Shown here: one piece after another, positions 1-9,583 of the stretch
Numbering within the stretch: the stretch's first letter is position 1
How the letters are laid out: each line of letters begins with the position of its first letter
From: Lentimicrobium sp.
Lineage (GTDB): Bacteria > Bacteroidota > Bacteroidia > Bacteroidales > Lentimicrobiaceae
Assembly: GCA_023957275.1 (NCBI GenBank)
Contig: JAMLHF010000002.1
Span: 84,888 to 148,887 of the forward strand
DNA length: 64,000 nucleotides
Reading direction: 5' to 3'
Program-made: the position numbers and the translations under genes
Notes under the pieces: generated by a model
Database searches by the model: none
What the model was told of the DNA's origin: nothing
The model's input: only the letters and a program-made list of their open reading frames with translations

Positions 1-35
1 AAATTTTTACTCAAAATTAGTTATTCTCGAGCGAT

Positions 36-458
36 TCAACAAGAGGATTGAAGATTTTTGATAAGATTATTAAGAGTATCTTCTCGTTTTTTTTCTTTTA
101 GCTGACACTCCCAAATAATTAAGACTTTCCAACCATCACTTTTCAAGATTTCAATGTTTTCTTTATCTCGTGCAATATTTCTATCAATTTTATCTTGCCA
201 AAATTGAGCGTTTGTCTTTGGCATTACATAGATTTTGCAGTTTTTGTGTCCGTGCCAAAAACAACCATTGATAAAAATTAATGTTTTGTATTTTGTTAGT
301 TTAATGTCAGGTTTCCCCGCCAATTTTTTATCATAAATGCGAAATCTAAATCCATTCGCAAATAAGAATTTTCTAACGATAATTTCGGGCTTCGTGTTTG
401 AGCTTTTTACGTGGCTCATTATTTCACTTCTTCTTTCTTTGCTTACTGTATCGGACAT
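36..458 (-). CDS. vsr: Very short patch repair (Vsr) endonuclease
   Basis: Vsr nicks DNA 5' of T:G mismatches left by deamination of 5-methylcytosine next to a cytosine methyltransferase. The 140-residue length is typical. Visible family blocks are the N-terminal RRSEIMSHVKSSNTKPE segment, GKPDIKL (metal-binding Asp), FINGCFWHGH (zinc and active-site region) and the C-terminal GWKVLIIWEC block. The ATG at 458 follows directly on the family's usual N-terminus. The gene is AT-rich compared with the next 30 kb and the partner methyltransferase is not in the window; it would have to lie beyond the left edge or be absent. The family call is secure; the biological partner is unknown. Confidence 0.93.
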   Translation of the reverse strand: MSDTVSKERRSEIMSHVKSSNTKPEIIVRKFLFANGFRFRIYDKKLAGKPDIKLTKYKTLIFINGCFWHGHKNCKIYVMPKTNAQFWQDKIDRNIARDKENIEILKSDGWKVLIIWECQLKEKKREDTLNNLIKNLQSSC

Positions 459-536
459 CTTTTTTGTTCCAAATTGCTAACTGCCTTTTCTTTAGAGTGA
501 AACACAACTGCCATATATTTTTGCAATTCCCGGATT

Positions 537-2531
537 CTAATTTTCTGAAACAATAAGTTTTTCCGTGAATATCCGGTTCCCGGATTGTAAGGTAACCAGG
601 TACGCACCTGCCGGATAGTTCCGGATATCGACGGGCAGTGAATGGATGCCCGGCAGATAATTTCTTACACCCGTATCAAACAGTTTTTTACCTGACAGGT
701 CGGTAAGGTATAATCTTACCGGCATCCGGGTCAGCAGGTTAAAGCTGATGACCGCCTGTCTGTTTGCCGGATTTGGTGTGATCAGGATATCGCTTGTACT
801 GGAAATGCTCAAGGGATCAGTGCCCACAAGCGTGGTTCCCTGTTTAAGCAGGATATGGTTACCGGGATCGAAGGTAAGGGCGACGGGCTCCTGATCGAAC
901 TGAAAAATAAACACCTGGCCGTTTTCATCATTGGTCACCCTGATCAGCGTATCTCCGCCATTTTTGAATGAAACCAGGATTTCTAAAGGCATTTCAAAGA
1001 ACGGGGCGTTTGTTTGTATCTGGCTGGCTTGGAAGTAAACATTCCAGAGTCCGCTCTCAACTTCCAGGAAACTATAGGTGTTGTTGTAAACAGGATGATT
1101 GGGCTCAAACAACCACTGGTTGAAAAACCAATCCAGTTCCTGCCCGGTGGCTTCATTCATTTTTTCAATGAAATCAGGGATGGTTGCTGATTGATATCTG
1201 AAGTTTACTGTATCGTTGGCATACTCATAAATACTATGGAAAAAGAGGGAGTCGCCCACCACGTAACGATACATATAAAGCACGCACGATGCTTTCATAT
1301 ATGTTATTGCGTAGTTGAAAAGCGTTGAGTTGGGAGGGGGATTGGTTGCCCAGGCCGGATTTGATATGGCCCAACCCGGGTTTTGCGCCAGGTAATAGCC
1401 GGCATTGCTTTCCATTTCTTCCTTATAAGCCTGATGTCCGTTAACTTCTCCCGTCCACGTTGCTTCAAAGTAAGTGGCAAAGCCCTCGTTCAGCCAAAGA
1501 TCTGCCCAGGTGGCACAGGTAATCATATCACCGAACCACTGGTGGGCAAATTCATGGGCGATAAGACTGGAATACCAGCATCCCTGGCAGAGGCTGGTCA
1601 GGGTCTGATTTTCCATCCCGCCCCACATAAACTGGGGGCTGAGTGTGGCAAATCCGTCTTTTTCGAAGGGATGGTCGCCAAACATCGAATAATAGAAGTC
1701 GGCCAGGGGGATGATCATATTTTGCATCTGCGACGGATTCTCCCCGGGGTTATAATAGAATCTGATCGGTAACGTGTCGTTCGGCTGTCCGGGTTTGGTC
1801 CAGTAAACGATATCCATATTGTAGTTCACCCTTGAGGAGATTACCATAAGATAGGTAGCGACCGGATCGCGGCTCACCCAGGTATACCAGGTTGTATCGT
1901 TCACCGCTACCGAATCGGTGAGGCTTCCGTTTGAGCCGAGTTTAACGTTTGACGGAACTTTGGCCCTTAGTGTCAGGGTTGCTTTATCATAAGGCTGGTC
2001 GTAACACGGGAACCATTTGCGTGCACCCTGTGGTTCGCAATCGGTAAAAACAAATCCATTGCCCACATAAAAAGCCAGATCGGGTACATCAAGGTGTTCA
2101 TATTCAATGCTGACCGATGCAACTTCTCCGGGTTGATACGCGCGGTCAAGCATAATAGTAAGGGTGTCCTGATCGTGGATAAATGAAGTTGCAGCCAACC
2201 CCACGGCGTTGATTTGCAGCGATGTCTGATCTGCATTGAGTTTAATGGCTGACAGTAAGGTGTCGATCCTGAATGTTATGATGTTAGATGCCGTGAATGT
2301 TCTGGGATAGGGCGGTGTATAACAATGGAAAATATCCAGATCAAGTTCGTAGTTCAATACATCGAAAGTGTGCAGCGGCGAATTGGGTGAGCGCAGGTTC
2401 AAAGGTTCCTGTTGCGGGCGCATCTGTTTGCCATGGGCGCAAAATTCGCTTCCCCTGGTGGTTTCAGTTACCTGGGCGTTGGCAATGATCACTGATATCA
2501 GCAGGCTTGAAATAATTGTCAGAAGTTTCAT
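537..2531 (-). CDS. M1 family aminopeptidase with T9SS sorting domain
   Basis: Zinc-dependent aminopeptidase predicted to be exported through the Sec system and then the type IX system. From the ATG at 2531 the protein has 664 residues: signal peptide 1-20 ending in ANAQ, M1 N-terminal beta domain, exopeptidase motif GGMEN (about 304-308, the family's GAMEN), zinc site HEFAHQWFGD (326-335) with the third ligand Glu near 349 (LWLNEGFATYFE), helical domain, and a C-terminal sorting domain from about 585 (TPNPANRQAVISF... to EKLIV). An in-frame ATG 33 bp upstream (2564) would only add residues ahead of the signal peptide, and the promoter box at 2553-2560 would then overlap the coding start. Divergent from the solute-binding lipoprotein gene. 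Confidence 0.93.
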   Translation of the reverse strand: MKLLTIISSLLISVIIANAQVTETTRGSEFCAHGKQMRPQQEPLNLRSPNSPLHTFDVLNYELDLDIFHCYTPPYPRTFTASNIITFRIDTLLSAIKLNADQTSLQINAVGLAATSFIHDQDTLTIMLDRAYQPGEVASVSIEYEHLDVPDLAFYVGNGFVFTDCEPQGARKWFPCYDQPYDKATLTLRAKVPSNVKLGSNGSLTDSVAVNDTTWYTWVSRDPVATYLMVISSRVNYNMDIVYWTKPGQPNDTLPIRFYYNPGENPSQMQNMIIPLADFYYSMFGDHPFEKDGFATLSPQFMWGGMENQTLTSLCQGCWYSSLIAHEFAHQWFGDMITCATWADLWLNEGFATYFEATWTGEVNGHQAYKEEMESNAGYYLAQNPGWAISNPAWATNPPPNSTLFNYAITYMKASCVLYMYRYVVGDSLFFHSIYEYANDTVNFRYQSATIPDFIEKMNEATGQELDWFFNQWLFEPNHPVYNNTYSFLEVESGLWNVYFQASQIQTNAPFFEMPLEILVSFKNGGDTLIRVTNDENGQVFIFQFDQEPVALTFDPGNHILLKQGTTLVGTDPLSISSTSDILITPNPANRQAVISFNLLTRMPVRLYLTDLSGKKLFDTGVRNYLPGIHSLPVDIRNYPAGAYLVTLQSGNRIFTEKLIVSEN

Positions 2532-2552
2532 GATCAGATGTTTTAATGAGTC

Positions 2553-2585
2553 CAAAGATATCATTTAAGCCAGCAACTTTTACAA
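2553..2585 (-). promoter_or_regulatory. Bacteroidota-type promoter for the M1 peptidase
   Basis: Read on the minus strand, a TATCTTTG box (2553-2560) matches the TAnnTTTG -7 consensus, and TTG at 2583-2585 lies 22 nt upstream as the -33 element. It sits about 20 nt before the chosen ATG at 2531. Confidence 0.6.
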
Positions 2586-2617
2586 AAAAGACATAGGGGC
2601 GGCTGCATGGCAGATTT

Positions 2618-2649
2618 TTGGGCAGGATGCCGCAATTATCCTAATTTTG
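2618..2649 (+). promoter_or_regulatory. Bacteroidota-type promoter for the solute-binding lipoprotein
   Basis: TTG at 2618-2620 (inside a TTTTTG run), 21-nt spacer, then TAATTTTG at 2642-2649, matching TTG-N19/21-TAnnTTTG. The ATG is 17 nt downstream at 2667, so the leader would be very short. Confidence 0.6.
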
Positions 2650-2666
2650 CGAGATGATTTCAGGAT

Positions 2667-4310
2667 ATGCCTCACAAGTTTAAGGGTCTGATTTTAGTTT
2701 CATCAATACTTTTCGTTTCCTGCAAAGGGATTCCCGATCAGCAGGCAGGTCAGACTGTTTTCCGGTATAACGAATCGTCAGGAGTTACCTCTCTGGATCC
2801 TGCATTTGCCCGTGACCAGGCAAATATCTGGTCTGTCAACCATCTGTTTAACAGTCTGGTACAGCTTGACAGCAACCTGAATGTTCAGCCATGCCTTGCC
2901 GGCAGCTGGACCGTGTCAGAAGATGGGACAGTATATGAGTTTCACGTTCGCAGTGATGTCAGTTTTCACGACAGTGAGGTTTTCGCCGGAGGAATTGGCA
3001 GAAAGTTGACGGCACGGGATGCTGAATATAGTTTAAAACGGCTTCTGGACCCCGGTCTGGCGTCTCCCGGAGCCTGGGTGCTGGCACCGGTAAAAATTCA
3101 GTCAGGGAAACCCGCCATCCGGGCGGTTGATGACACTACGCTTGTTATTGAGTTGACTGAACCATTTCCTCCCTTCCTTGGAATGCTCAGCATGCAGTAT
3201 TGTTCGGTTATTCCGCGCGAAGCTGTTGATTTTTACGGCGACGACTTCAGGGCCAATCCGGTCGGAACGGGACCTTTCCGGTTTGGGATGTGGAAAGAAG
3301 GGGTAAAACTTGTTCTTCTGAAAAACAAGAACTACTTTGAATCGCAGGGTAACAGGAAGCTTCCGTTTCTGGATGCGGTTGCCATAACTTTTATCGTTGA
3401 CAAGCAGACGGCTTTTCTTGAATTTGTGAAAGGAAATCTCGACTTTATGTCAGGCCTGGATGCTGCCTATAAGGATGAGATGCTGACGCCTTCCGGGAAA
3501 CTGAACCCAAAGTACCGGGGAAAAATAAACCTGTTGAGTCAGCCCTACCTGAATACAGAGTATCTGGGAATACTTATGGACCTTGAGAATCCATTATTAA
3601 AGGATAATCCTTTGTCGGACAGAAGAATCAGGCAGGCGATCAGCATGGGTTTTGATCGCAACAGACTGATAAGGTATCTCAGGAACAGTACCGGAACACC
3701 GGGCACGCATGGTTTCATTCCAAAAGGATTGCCCGGTTTTGCTGATTCAGGGCAATTCGGGTATGACTATAATCCTGAAAAAGCCAGACAACTCCTGGCT
3801 GAAGCCGGTTACCCGGGCGGGAAAGGCCTGCCACCCATTACTTTATCGACCAACGCCTCATACCTTGATATTTGTCAGTTTATTCAGAACCAGCTTTCTG
3901 TGATTGGCATAGATATGAAGATTGATGTTAGTCCGCCGGCAACCCTCAAGGAGAATATTGCACGTTCGAGGGTGTCATTTTTCAGGGGTTCCTGGATTGC
4001 TGATTATCCGGATGCCGAGAACTACCTGTCATTATTTTATTCCCGCAATTTCACCCCGGCCGGACCGAATTATACCCGTTTCGGCAGCGCTGAATTCGAC
4101 CGGCTGTACCTGTTGGCATCCGGGGAGAATAACTACGGAAAAAGGATGCAATATTACCGTCAGATGGATAGTCTGATTATGGAAGAAGCTCCGGTCATTG
4201 TGTTGTTTTACGATCAGGTGCTGCGTTTTGTAAGAAGCGACGTTTCAGGTCTGGGGTCAAATCCTTTGAATTTGTTGAATCTTAAAACAGTGCGAAAAAA
4301 TGGAGAATAA
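2667..4310 (+). CDS. ABC transporter substrate-binding lipoprotein, family 5 (peptide type)
   Basis: Periplasmic solute-binding lipoprotein of the oligopeptide/dipeptide (SBP_bac_5) family, 547 residues, usual length. Signal peptide with lipobox FVSC and acylated Cys19. Family landmarks include SLDPAFARDQ near the N-terminus, the LAGSWTVSEDGTVYEFHVR block, NPVGTGPFRF and the late block that reads WIADYPDAENYL. No ABC permease or ATPase lies beside it, so it is an orphan binding protein here or works with components elsewhere. The substrate cannot be assigned. It overlaps the next gene by 11 bp, suggesting co-transcription. Confidence 0.88.
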   Translation: MPHKFKGLILVSSILFVSCKGIPDQQAGQTVFRYNESSGVTSLDPAFARDQANIWSVNHLFNSLVQLDSNLNVQPCLAGSWTVSEDGTVYEFHVRSDVSFHDSEVFAGGIGRKLTARDAEYSLKRLLDPGLASPGAWVLAPVKIQSGKPAIRAVDDTTLVIELTEPFPPFLGMLSMQYCSVIPREAVDFYGDDFRANPVGTGPFRFGMWKEGVKLVLLKNKNYFESQGNRKLPFLDAVAITFIVDKQTAFLEFVKGNLDFMSGLDAAYKDEMLTPSGKLNPKYRGKINLLSQPYLNTEYLGILMDLENPLLKDNPLSDRRIRQAISMGFDRNRLIRYLRNSTGTPGTHGFIPKGLPGFADSGQFGYDYNPEKARQLLAEAGYPGGKGLPPITLSTNASYLDICQFIQNQLSVIGIDMKIDVSPPATLKENIARSRVSFFRGSWIADYPDAENYLSLFYSRNFTPAGPNYTRFGSAEFDRLYLLASGENNYGKRMQYYRQMDSLIMEEAPVIVLFYDQVLRFVRSDVSGLGSNPLNLLNLKTVRKNGE

Positions 4311-4815
4311 CGGTGCCTTTAAAATAATTGAACCGGCCGGACTGGAGCGGAGCGCAATCAGGCTGATAGGGGAGGAGTGGATGCTGATAACGGCAGGAAG
4401 CCCGGATAATTACAATACCATGACGGCCAGCTGGGGAGGTCTGGGGATGCTCTGGAATAAACCGGTGGCATTTATTTTTATCAGGCCCCAGCGGTTTACC
4501 TTTCATTTTGTTCAGGAAAACGACCTTTTTACCTGTAGCTTCTTCAAACCTGAATTCAGACCAGCACTGCAGTTTTGTGGCTCTCATTCCGGACGTGATG
4601 TGAATAAAGCTTCTTCTACTGGTTTGTCGGCCTGTCTGACTCCCTCCGGCAGTGTTACCTTTCTGCAGGCAAGTATTTACCTGGAGTGCCGGAAACTCTA
4701 TTTTGATGACCTCAGGCCGGAGAACTTCCTTGATAATTCAATCGGACGGAATTATCCGGACAGGGATTATCACCGGATGTTTATTGGCGAAATCATAAAT
4801 TGCGGAATAAAATAA
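4300..4815 (+). CDS. Flavin reductase-like domain protein
   Basis: Cytoplasmic 171-residue protein resembling the flavin reductase-like (FMN-binding split barrel) domain: early WMLITAGSPDNYNTMTASWGGLG (residues about 27-49) is the family's flavin-contact block, followed by PVAFIFIRPQRFT and a central CSFFKPEFRPAL. These proteins bind FMN and reduce flavins or act as flavoprotein electron carriers. The start overlaps the end of the substrate-binding protein gene by 11 bp, so the two are probably translated from one message, although no functional link between them is obvious. Confidence 0.75.
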   Translation: MENNGAFKIIEPAGLERSAIRLIGEEWMLITAGSPDNYNTMTASWGGLGMLWNKPVAFIFIRPQRFTFHFVQENDLFTCSFFKPEFRPALQFCGSHSGRDVNKASSTGLSACLTPSGSVTFLQASIYLECRKLYFDDLRPENFLDNSIGRNYPDRDYHRMFIGEIINCGIK

Positions 4816-4955
4816 GTATTTCAGTAAAAAAACACAGCAGACTGCCTTAACAGACCAATTGTTTTATATTTTTATGCTTTATTATCAGGTTTAATATTTC
4901 AGATTGATCTGTCCGTTGATCAGCCTGTTAATCGCAACGATATAAAACTTCAGGA

Positions 4956-5513
4956 TTGAGTCTGATTAGAAATTTAAGGATAGCATTCGGCAAGCGTGCT
5001 TTGCGCAAGGAAGCTGCGAGAAACGGCCGGATGCGACGGGCAGTAAATCTTGCCGAAGCCCGTGATGTCGGTATACTTTTCAATATGACTTCCGAGACTG
5101 AGTACGACCGGGTTAGCCGGTTTGCACGCAGCCTGCAGGAACAGGGTAAAAAAGTTCAGGTAATCGGATTTTACAAATACCAGAAATTGCCGCCATATTA
5201 TGCACAAAAGCTGGCATACGATATCATGCAGCCGCAACACCTTGATCTTTTTTACCGGCCGAAGGCTGGATTTGTCACCCATTTTATCAATCATCCGTTT
5301 GATATGCTGATTGATCTTGGGATAACCGATGAGTTCCCGCTGTATTATATTGCAGTATTATCTAAGGCAGGGTTCAAACTTGGCCGCAGGCGCGAAGCGG
5401 AAGCCGGTATCATTCCTTATGATCTGATGATTGAAGCAAAGCAGGAAACAGACAGTGAAGAGTTGATCAGGCACCTTATTTATTACACCAGTTCATTCAG
5501 GTTTAACGGATAA
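4956..5513 (+). CDS. DUF6913 family protein
   Basis: 185-residue cytoplasmic protein that I recognise as the Bacteroidota family DUF6913; function unknown. It begins with TTG at 4956 (TTG AGT CTG ATT AGA); no upstream in-frame ATG was seen. Basic N-terminus (FGKRALRKEAARNGRMRR), then an alpha/beta part with VGILFNMTSETEYDRV and a conserved HPFDMLIDLG block. It sits 36 bp upstream of dapA on the same strand, an arrangement that suggests co-transcription. No catalytic motif was recognised. Confidence 0.7.
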   Translation: MSLIRNLRIAFGKRALRKEAARNGRMRRAVNLAEARDVGILFNMTSETEYDRVSRFARSLQEQGKKVQVIGFYKYQKLPPYYAQKLAYDIMQPQHLDLFYRPKAGFVTHFINHPFDMLIDLGITDEFPLYYIAVLSKAGFKLGRRREAEAGIIPYDLMIEAKQETDSEELIRHLIYYTSSFRFNG

Positions 5514-5549
5514 GCGGCAGCTCTTTATAAAACATTATAAATCAAAGGC

Positions 5550-6449
5550 ATGAAGAAAAAATTAAAAGGAACAGGGGTGGCACTTGTTACCCCCTTTCAC
5601 AAACAGGGGACCATCGATTTCGGATCGCTCGGAAAATTGATTGAACACACCATCTCGAACGGGGTCAACTACCTTGTCGTACTTGGGACAACCGGAGAAG
5701 CGGCTACTTTGTCGAAAGACGAGAAGAATGCGTTGATTCAATATGTCAGGGATCAGGTAGCTCAGCGTTGTCCTTTGGTTCTGGGCATGGGAGGTTATAA
5801 CACACAGGAGGTGATCAACAATCTCCAGGTCTTTGATCCTGATGGCTTTGATGCTATTTTATCGGTGACACCTTATTACAACAAACCATCCCAGAGGGGG
5901 CTTTACCTGCACTACAAACATATTGCCAGTGCAAGTCCGTTGCCGGTTATACTTTATAATGTTCCTGGCCGCACGAGTGTAAATATGAAAGCTGAAACCA
6001 CGCTTGAGCTTGCCGCGGAGTTTGAGAATATTATTGGTGTTAAGGAAGCCTCGGGCAACATGAGCCAGATTATGGAAATTATCCGCAATAAACCCAAAGA
6101 TTTTCTGGTGATATCGGGGGATGACGGCATTACCATGCCTTTGATTGCCGCCGGCGCCAATGGGGTTATTTCGGTGGTAGCCAATGCATATCCTGCAGCC
6201 TTTTCTTCTATGGTGAATGCAGCCCTGCAGGGAAAGATGGACGAAGCCCGCCGCCTGCATTACCTGCTGATTCCTTTGATAGATGCCCTGTTTTCCGATG
6301 GAAGTCCCGGGGGAATCAAAGCAGCACTGGATTGCATGAAGATTGTTCCCAATAACCTCAGGTTGCCGGTGGTGAAAGTGAACAAAGCTACGCAGAATCT
6401 TATCAACAGCCTGATCGCAGAGCTTAAGGATAAGGGAATTGAGTGCTGA
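5550..6449 (+). CDS. dapA: 4-hydroxy-tetrahydrodipicolinate synthase
   Basis: Condenses pyruvate with aspartate semialdehyde, the first committed step of diaminopimelate and lysine synthesis, in the cytosol. The 299 residues match the family length. Visible motifs: GVALVTPF at the N-terminus, LGTTGEAATL (substrate loop), YNVPGRT containing the catalytic Tyr, and IGVKEASGN with the Schiff-base Lys. TIM-barrel throughout, no signal peptide. The ATG at 5550 gives the standard N-terminus. No other dap gene is nearby. Confidence 0.96.
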   Translation: MKKKLKGTGVALVTPFHKQGTIDFGSLGKLIEHTISNGVNYLVVLGTTGEAATLSKDEKNALIQYVRDQVAQRCPLVLGMGGYNTQEVINNLQVFDPDGFDAILSVTPYYNKPSQRGLYLHYKHIASASPLPVILYNVPGRTSVNMKAETTLELAAEFENIIGVKEASGNMSQIMEIIRNKPKDFLVISGDDGITMPLIAAGANGVISVVANAYPAAFSSMVNAALQGKMDEARRLHYLLIPLIDALFSDGSPGGIKAALDCMKIVPNNLRLPVVKVNKATQNLINSLIAELKDKGIEC

Positions 6450-6473
6450 TCTGTTAATGAAAAACTTTTGAAA

Positions 6474-8783
6474 ATGAAAAAGCTTACCTTTTTTTTACTC
6501 TTGCTTGCTGCCGTATCTGCCTTTGCTCAGCGAAATATCACGGATTTTAGTCCGGACGAACTTTTTTTGACAACCGGAGAAATATATTTCGCGCTGCCTG
6601 ATGCCGCCCCGGAAGCAAACAGATTGACCAAAATCATCAGTATTGATAAAATTGATGGAAATACAATTTATGCTTACGCCAGCCGAAAGGAATTTGAAAT
6701 CCTGATGAATTCAGGGATTTCTGCCTTTGAACTGTTGCCCCATCCCGGTGATCAGGCTGATATTGAGATGTCGTCAGATCCGAGGCAGGTAATGGAATGG
6801 AATTATTATCCAACTTACACCGCCTATGAAGAGATTATGGCGCAGTTTGCTGCCGATTATCCTGATATCTGTAGTCTTCATACCATAGCAACCCTTCCCA
6901 GTGGTCGCAAGTTGCTGGCCGTGAGGATATCCGACAATGTGGATGTGGAGGAAAATGAACCGGAGTTTCTTTATACCGCAACCATCCATGGTGATGAAAC
7001 CACCGGATATATTCTGACATTGCACCTGATTGACTATCTGCTTGCCAATTACAATCAGGACCCCAGGGTTACCAATATGGTAAACAGTACCGATATCTGG
7101 ATCAATCCGCTGGCAAACCCTGATGGTACCTATTACGGAGGCAACCAGTCGGTAAATGGTGCCAGGCGTTACAATGCCAACAATGTGGATCTGAACAGGA
7201 ACTATCCTGACCCGGCAGATGGGCCGCATCCCGACGGCAACCCGTGGCAACCGGAAACCGTTGCCTTTATGAATTTTGCAGAAGAACGCGATTTTGTGAT
7301 GGGCGCCAATTTTCATGGCGGCGCTGAGGTCGTAAATTATCCATGGGATACCTGGAGCCGGGTAACAGCCGATAATAACTGGTGGGTAATGGTTTCGCGC
7401 GAATATGCGGATACCGCGCAAGCGCACAGCCCCAGCGGTTATTTGGACGATTTGGATAACGGAATTACCCATGGCTACGCGTGGTATCGTATAACCGGCG
7501 GTCGTCAGGATTACATGAACTATTTCCAGCAATGCCGTGAGGTTACGCTTGAGATTTCAAATACGAAACTCCTGCCAGCCAGCCAGTTGCTGAATTTTTG
7601 GGAATATAACTACCGCTCCATGCTGAATTATCTTGAACAGGTACAATTCGGGGTGCACGGGGTGGTCACCGATACCGTTACGGGGGAGCCTGTCGCAGCC
7701 CAGGTGCTGATCAGCGGACATGATATGGACAGTTCCATGGTCTTTTCATCGTTGCCGGTGGGGAACTATCACCGGCTGCTTAAGGCGGGCACCTATAACC
7801 TGACTTTTATCGCTGAGGGATACCTGCCGAAAACAGTCAGAAATGTGGTTGTGAACGATAAATCAACCACAGTACGAAATGTAAAGTTGTGGGACGGATC
7901 AGCTATTCCTGCTTTTACCTCCTCAACAACAACAACTTACCCAGGCGGAAGCGTGCAGTTTTTCGATAATTCAGGAGGAAATCCGACCAGTCGTCTCTGG
8001 ACATTCGAAGGTGCTGATATCCAGACTTCAACAGAGCCATCGCCGGTTGTTACATATAGCCAGCCGGGAAGTTACGATGTCACCTTATATGTGGAGAATA
8101 TGATTGGCGGCAACCAGCTTACGATGGAAAACTACATCACCGTAGAGCCTGATTTCTATATCGGCAATCCGGGAAGCACCACCTGTAACGCCAGGTTTTT
8201 CGACAGCAACGGGCCTGATGGATCATACAGCAACAATGAAAACCTGACCACCACCTTTTATGCTGATGATCCCGACAGGGTTTTCAGAATTCATTTTATA
8301 AGTTTTGATGTTGAAAGCACCCCTGATTGTTCGGGAGATGCCCTGCTGGTTTACGACGGGCCTGATGCGACAGCTACATTGATAGCCAGGCTTTGCGGAA
8401 ACACACTCCCTGACGACATCCTTACCTCGGTGGGAGGGGGCGCCGTTACCTTTGTTTTTATTTCTGACGCTCAGAATACCGGAAGCGGTTGGGAAGCAAT
8501 AATTACCTGCGACAGCGGTGTAGGTATTCACCAGCATGATATGCCTGATCCTGTTCAGGTATATCCGAACCCTTCAGGAAAATCCGGGTTTATGATCCGC
8601 TCGGATAATGATCCGATTATGGAAGTCCGGATTTATGATATCTCGGGTAGAATGGTTTATTCAGCCTTCGCAGACCGGGATTTTGTCAGAGTGCCGGAGA
8701 TGCTGGCAGGAGATGGATTATATCTGCTTACTGTCAGAACTTCCAAAGGGAATTACACCCGGAAACTGATCATCCGGAATTAA
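6474..8783 (+). CDS. M14 zinc carboxypeptidase with PKD, CUB and T9SS domains
   Basis: Exported metallocarboxypeptidase. The start is taken at ATG 6474 (MKKLTFFLLLLAAVSAFAQ signal peptide) rather than the TTG two codons upstream. Zinc ligands HGDE (His172, Glu175) and His281 (FHGG), the substrate Arg in DLNRNYPDP and the catalytic Glu360 (VTLEIS) are all present. After the catalytic domain come a carboxypeptidase-regulatory-like beta domain (from about 393), a PKD-like domain (about 485-560), a CUB-like domain (Cys-containing, about 565-680) and a C-terminal T9SS sorting domain (YPNPSGKSGF...). It therefore probably acts at the cell surface or outside. Its stop overlaps the convergent membrane protein gene by 4 bp. 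Confidence 0.92.
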   Translation: MKKLTFFLLLLAAVSAFAQRNITDFSPDELFLTTGEIYFALPDAAPEANRLTKIISIDKIDGNTIYAYASRKEFEILMNSGISAFELLPHPGDQADIEMSSDPRQVMEWNYYPTYTAYEEIMAQFAADYPDICSLHTIATLPSGRKLLAVRISDNVDVEENEPEFLYTATIHGDETTGYILTLHLIDYLLANYNQDPRVTNMVNSTDIWINPLANPDGTYYGGNQSVNGARRYNANNVDLNRNYPDPADGPHPDGNPWQPETVAFMNFAEERDFVMGANFHGGAEVVNYPWDTWSRVTADNNWWVMVSREYADTAQAHSPSGYLDDLDNGITHGYAWYRITGGRQDYMNYFQQCREVTLEISNTKLLPASQLLNFWEYNYRSMLNYLEQVQFGVHGVVTDTVTGEPVAAQVLISGHDMDSSMVFSSLPVGNYHRLLKAGTYNLTFIAEGYLPKTVRNVVVNDKSTTVRNVKLWDGSAIPAFTSSTTTTYPGGSVQFFDNSGGNPTSRLWTFEGADIQTSTEPSPVVTYSQPGSYDVTLYVENMIGGNQLTMENYITVEPDFYIGNPGSTTCNARFFDSNGPDGSYSNNENLTTTFYADDPDRVFRIHFISFDVESTPDCSGDALLVYDGPDATATLIARLCGNTLPDDILTSVGGGAVTFVFISDAQNTGSGWEAIITCDSGVGIHQHDMPDPVQVYPNPSGKSGFMIRSDNDPIMEVRIYDISGRMVYSAFADRDFVRVPEMLAGDGLYLLTVRTSKGNYTRKLIIRN

Positions 8784-9583
8784 AACTGAACCGGATAATT
8801 CAGCACAATGCGGTATGCTCCGAGGATTACAAGAGCGGCAATTATCAGGTTGCCGCTTATTTTTATTTTCCTGGGGGTTTCATCATAATATAGATCCGTC
8901 GACCCCTGGCTGTTGAGCCAAACCGGAAAAACTACCATTGCAGGGGTGACAATCCTCAGTAATTCATAAAAGCTGACAGGAAGCCGGAGCAAAATAATAA
9001 TCATGGTTCCTGCGATGAAAGGGATGATGAGCTGGTAGTTCAGAAAAGATGTAATGTCTTCTGTTTTCAGGTTGTTGTAATAACTGTTTCCGCTCAGCAG
9101 AAACAACCTTGTAATGGCAAAACCGGCAGCGGCAAGCAGAAAAAGTGAGATAAGGGTGATAATAAGCTTTCCGGTATCGGGCAGGAACATCCAGATCAGC
9201 ACATGACCGAAGCCCTCCCCGAGTAAAGATCCTGCATAGGCCGATCCCAGCAGCATACTCAGGCTGTGAACAAACCCCCATAGAAAGAAAAGCTTCAGTT
9301 TTCCAGAATATTCCCTGTAGCGGAAGGCTACAACGATCATAAATACAGCTAGCAACAGACACGCCAGGGGCCCTGCACTGTATATAATCTTGACTGAGTC
9401 AAAATACCATGCGTAGCGCGAAACCAAAAACCGGATGTCAGTGTAATCAATCTCAAGGTCAAAGCCAAAAATACTGGCAGATATAATGGTAAAAGCCTGA
9501 TGCAGGATAAAAACTATAAAATAAGACAGCAGATAGTAAGCCATTGAATTGGCTGCTATAATAAGTTTTTGCGAAATTTTCAT
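8780..9583 (-). CDS. Polytopic membrane protein, function unknown
   Basis: 267 residues with about six or seven hydrophobic segments: about 12-36, 64-86 (SAGPLACLLLAVFMIVVAF), 98-120, 138-160, 183-203 and 243-262. The AGPL motif recalls site-2 protease-like proteins, but the HExxH zinc motif is missing, so a protease call is not supported. A TATCTTTA box on the minus strand at 9589-9596 sits just before the ATG. The gene is convergent with the M14 peptidase and overlaps its end by 4 bp. I do not recognise the family. Confidence 0.7.
   Translation of the reverse strand: MKISQKLIIAANSMAYYLLSYFIVFILHQAFTIISASIFGFDLEIDYTDIRFLVSRYAWYFDSVKIIYSAGPLACLLLAVFMIVVAFRYREYSGKLKLFFLWGFVHSLSMLLGSAYAGSLLGEGFGHVLIWMFLPDTGKLIITLISLFLLAAAGFAITRLFLLSGNSYYNNLKTEDITSFLNYQLIIPFIAGTMIIILLRLPVSFYELLRIVTPAMVVFPVWLNSQGSTDLYYDETPRKIKISGNLIIAALVILGAYRIVLNYPVQF

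Noticed and set aside
475-481. GTTAGCA on the minus strand right before the vsr start, resembling an R' heptamer
   Set aside because: No palindromic partner fits between it and the end of the M1 peptidase gene, and the complementary heptamer is not seen after vsr (window edge).
8780-9583. M50 site-2 protease based on the AGPL motif
   Set aside because: The HExxH zinc motif is missing.
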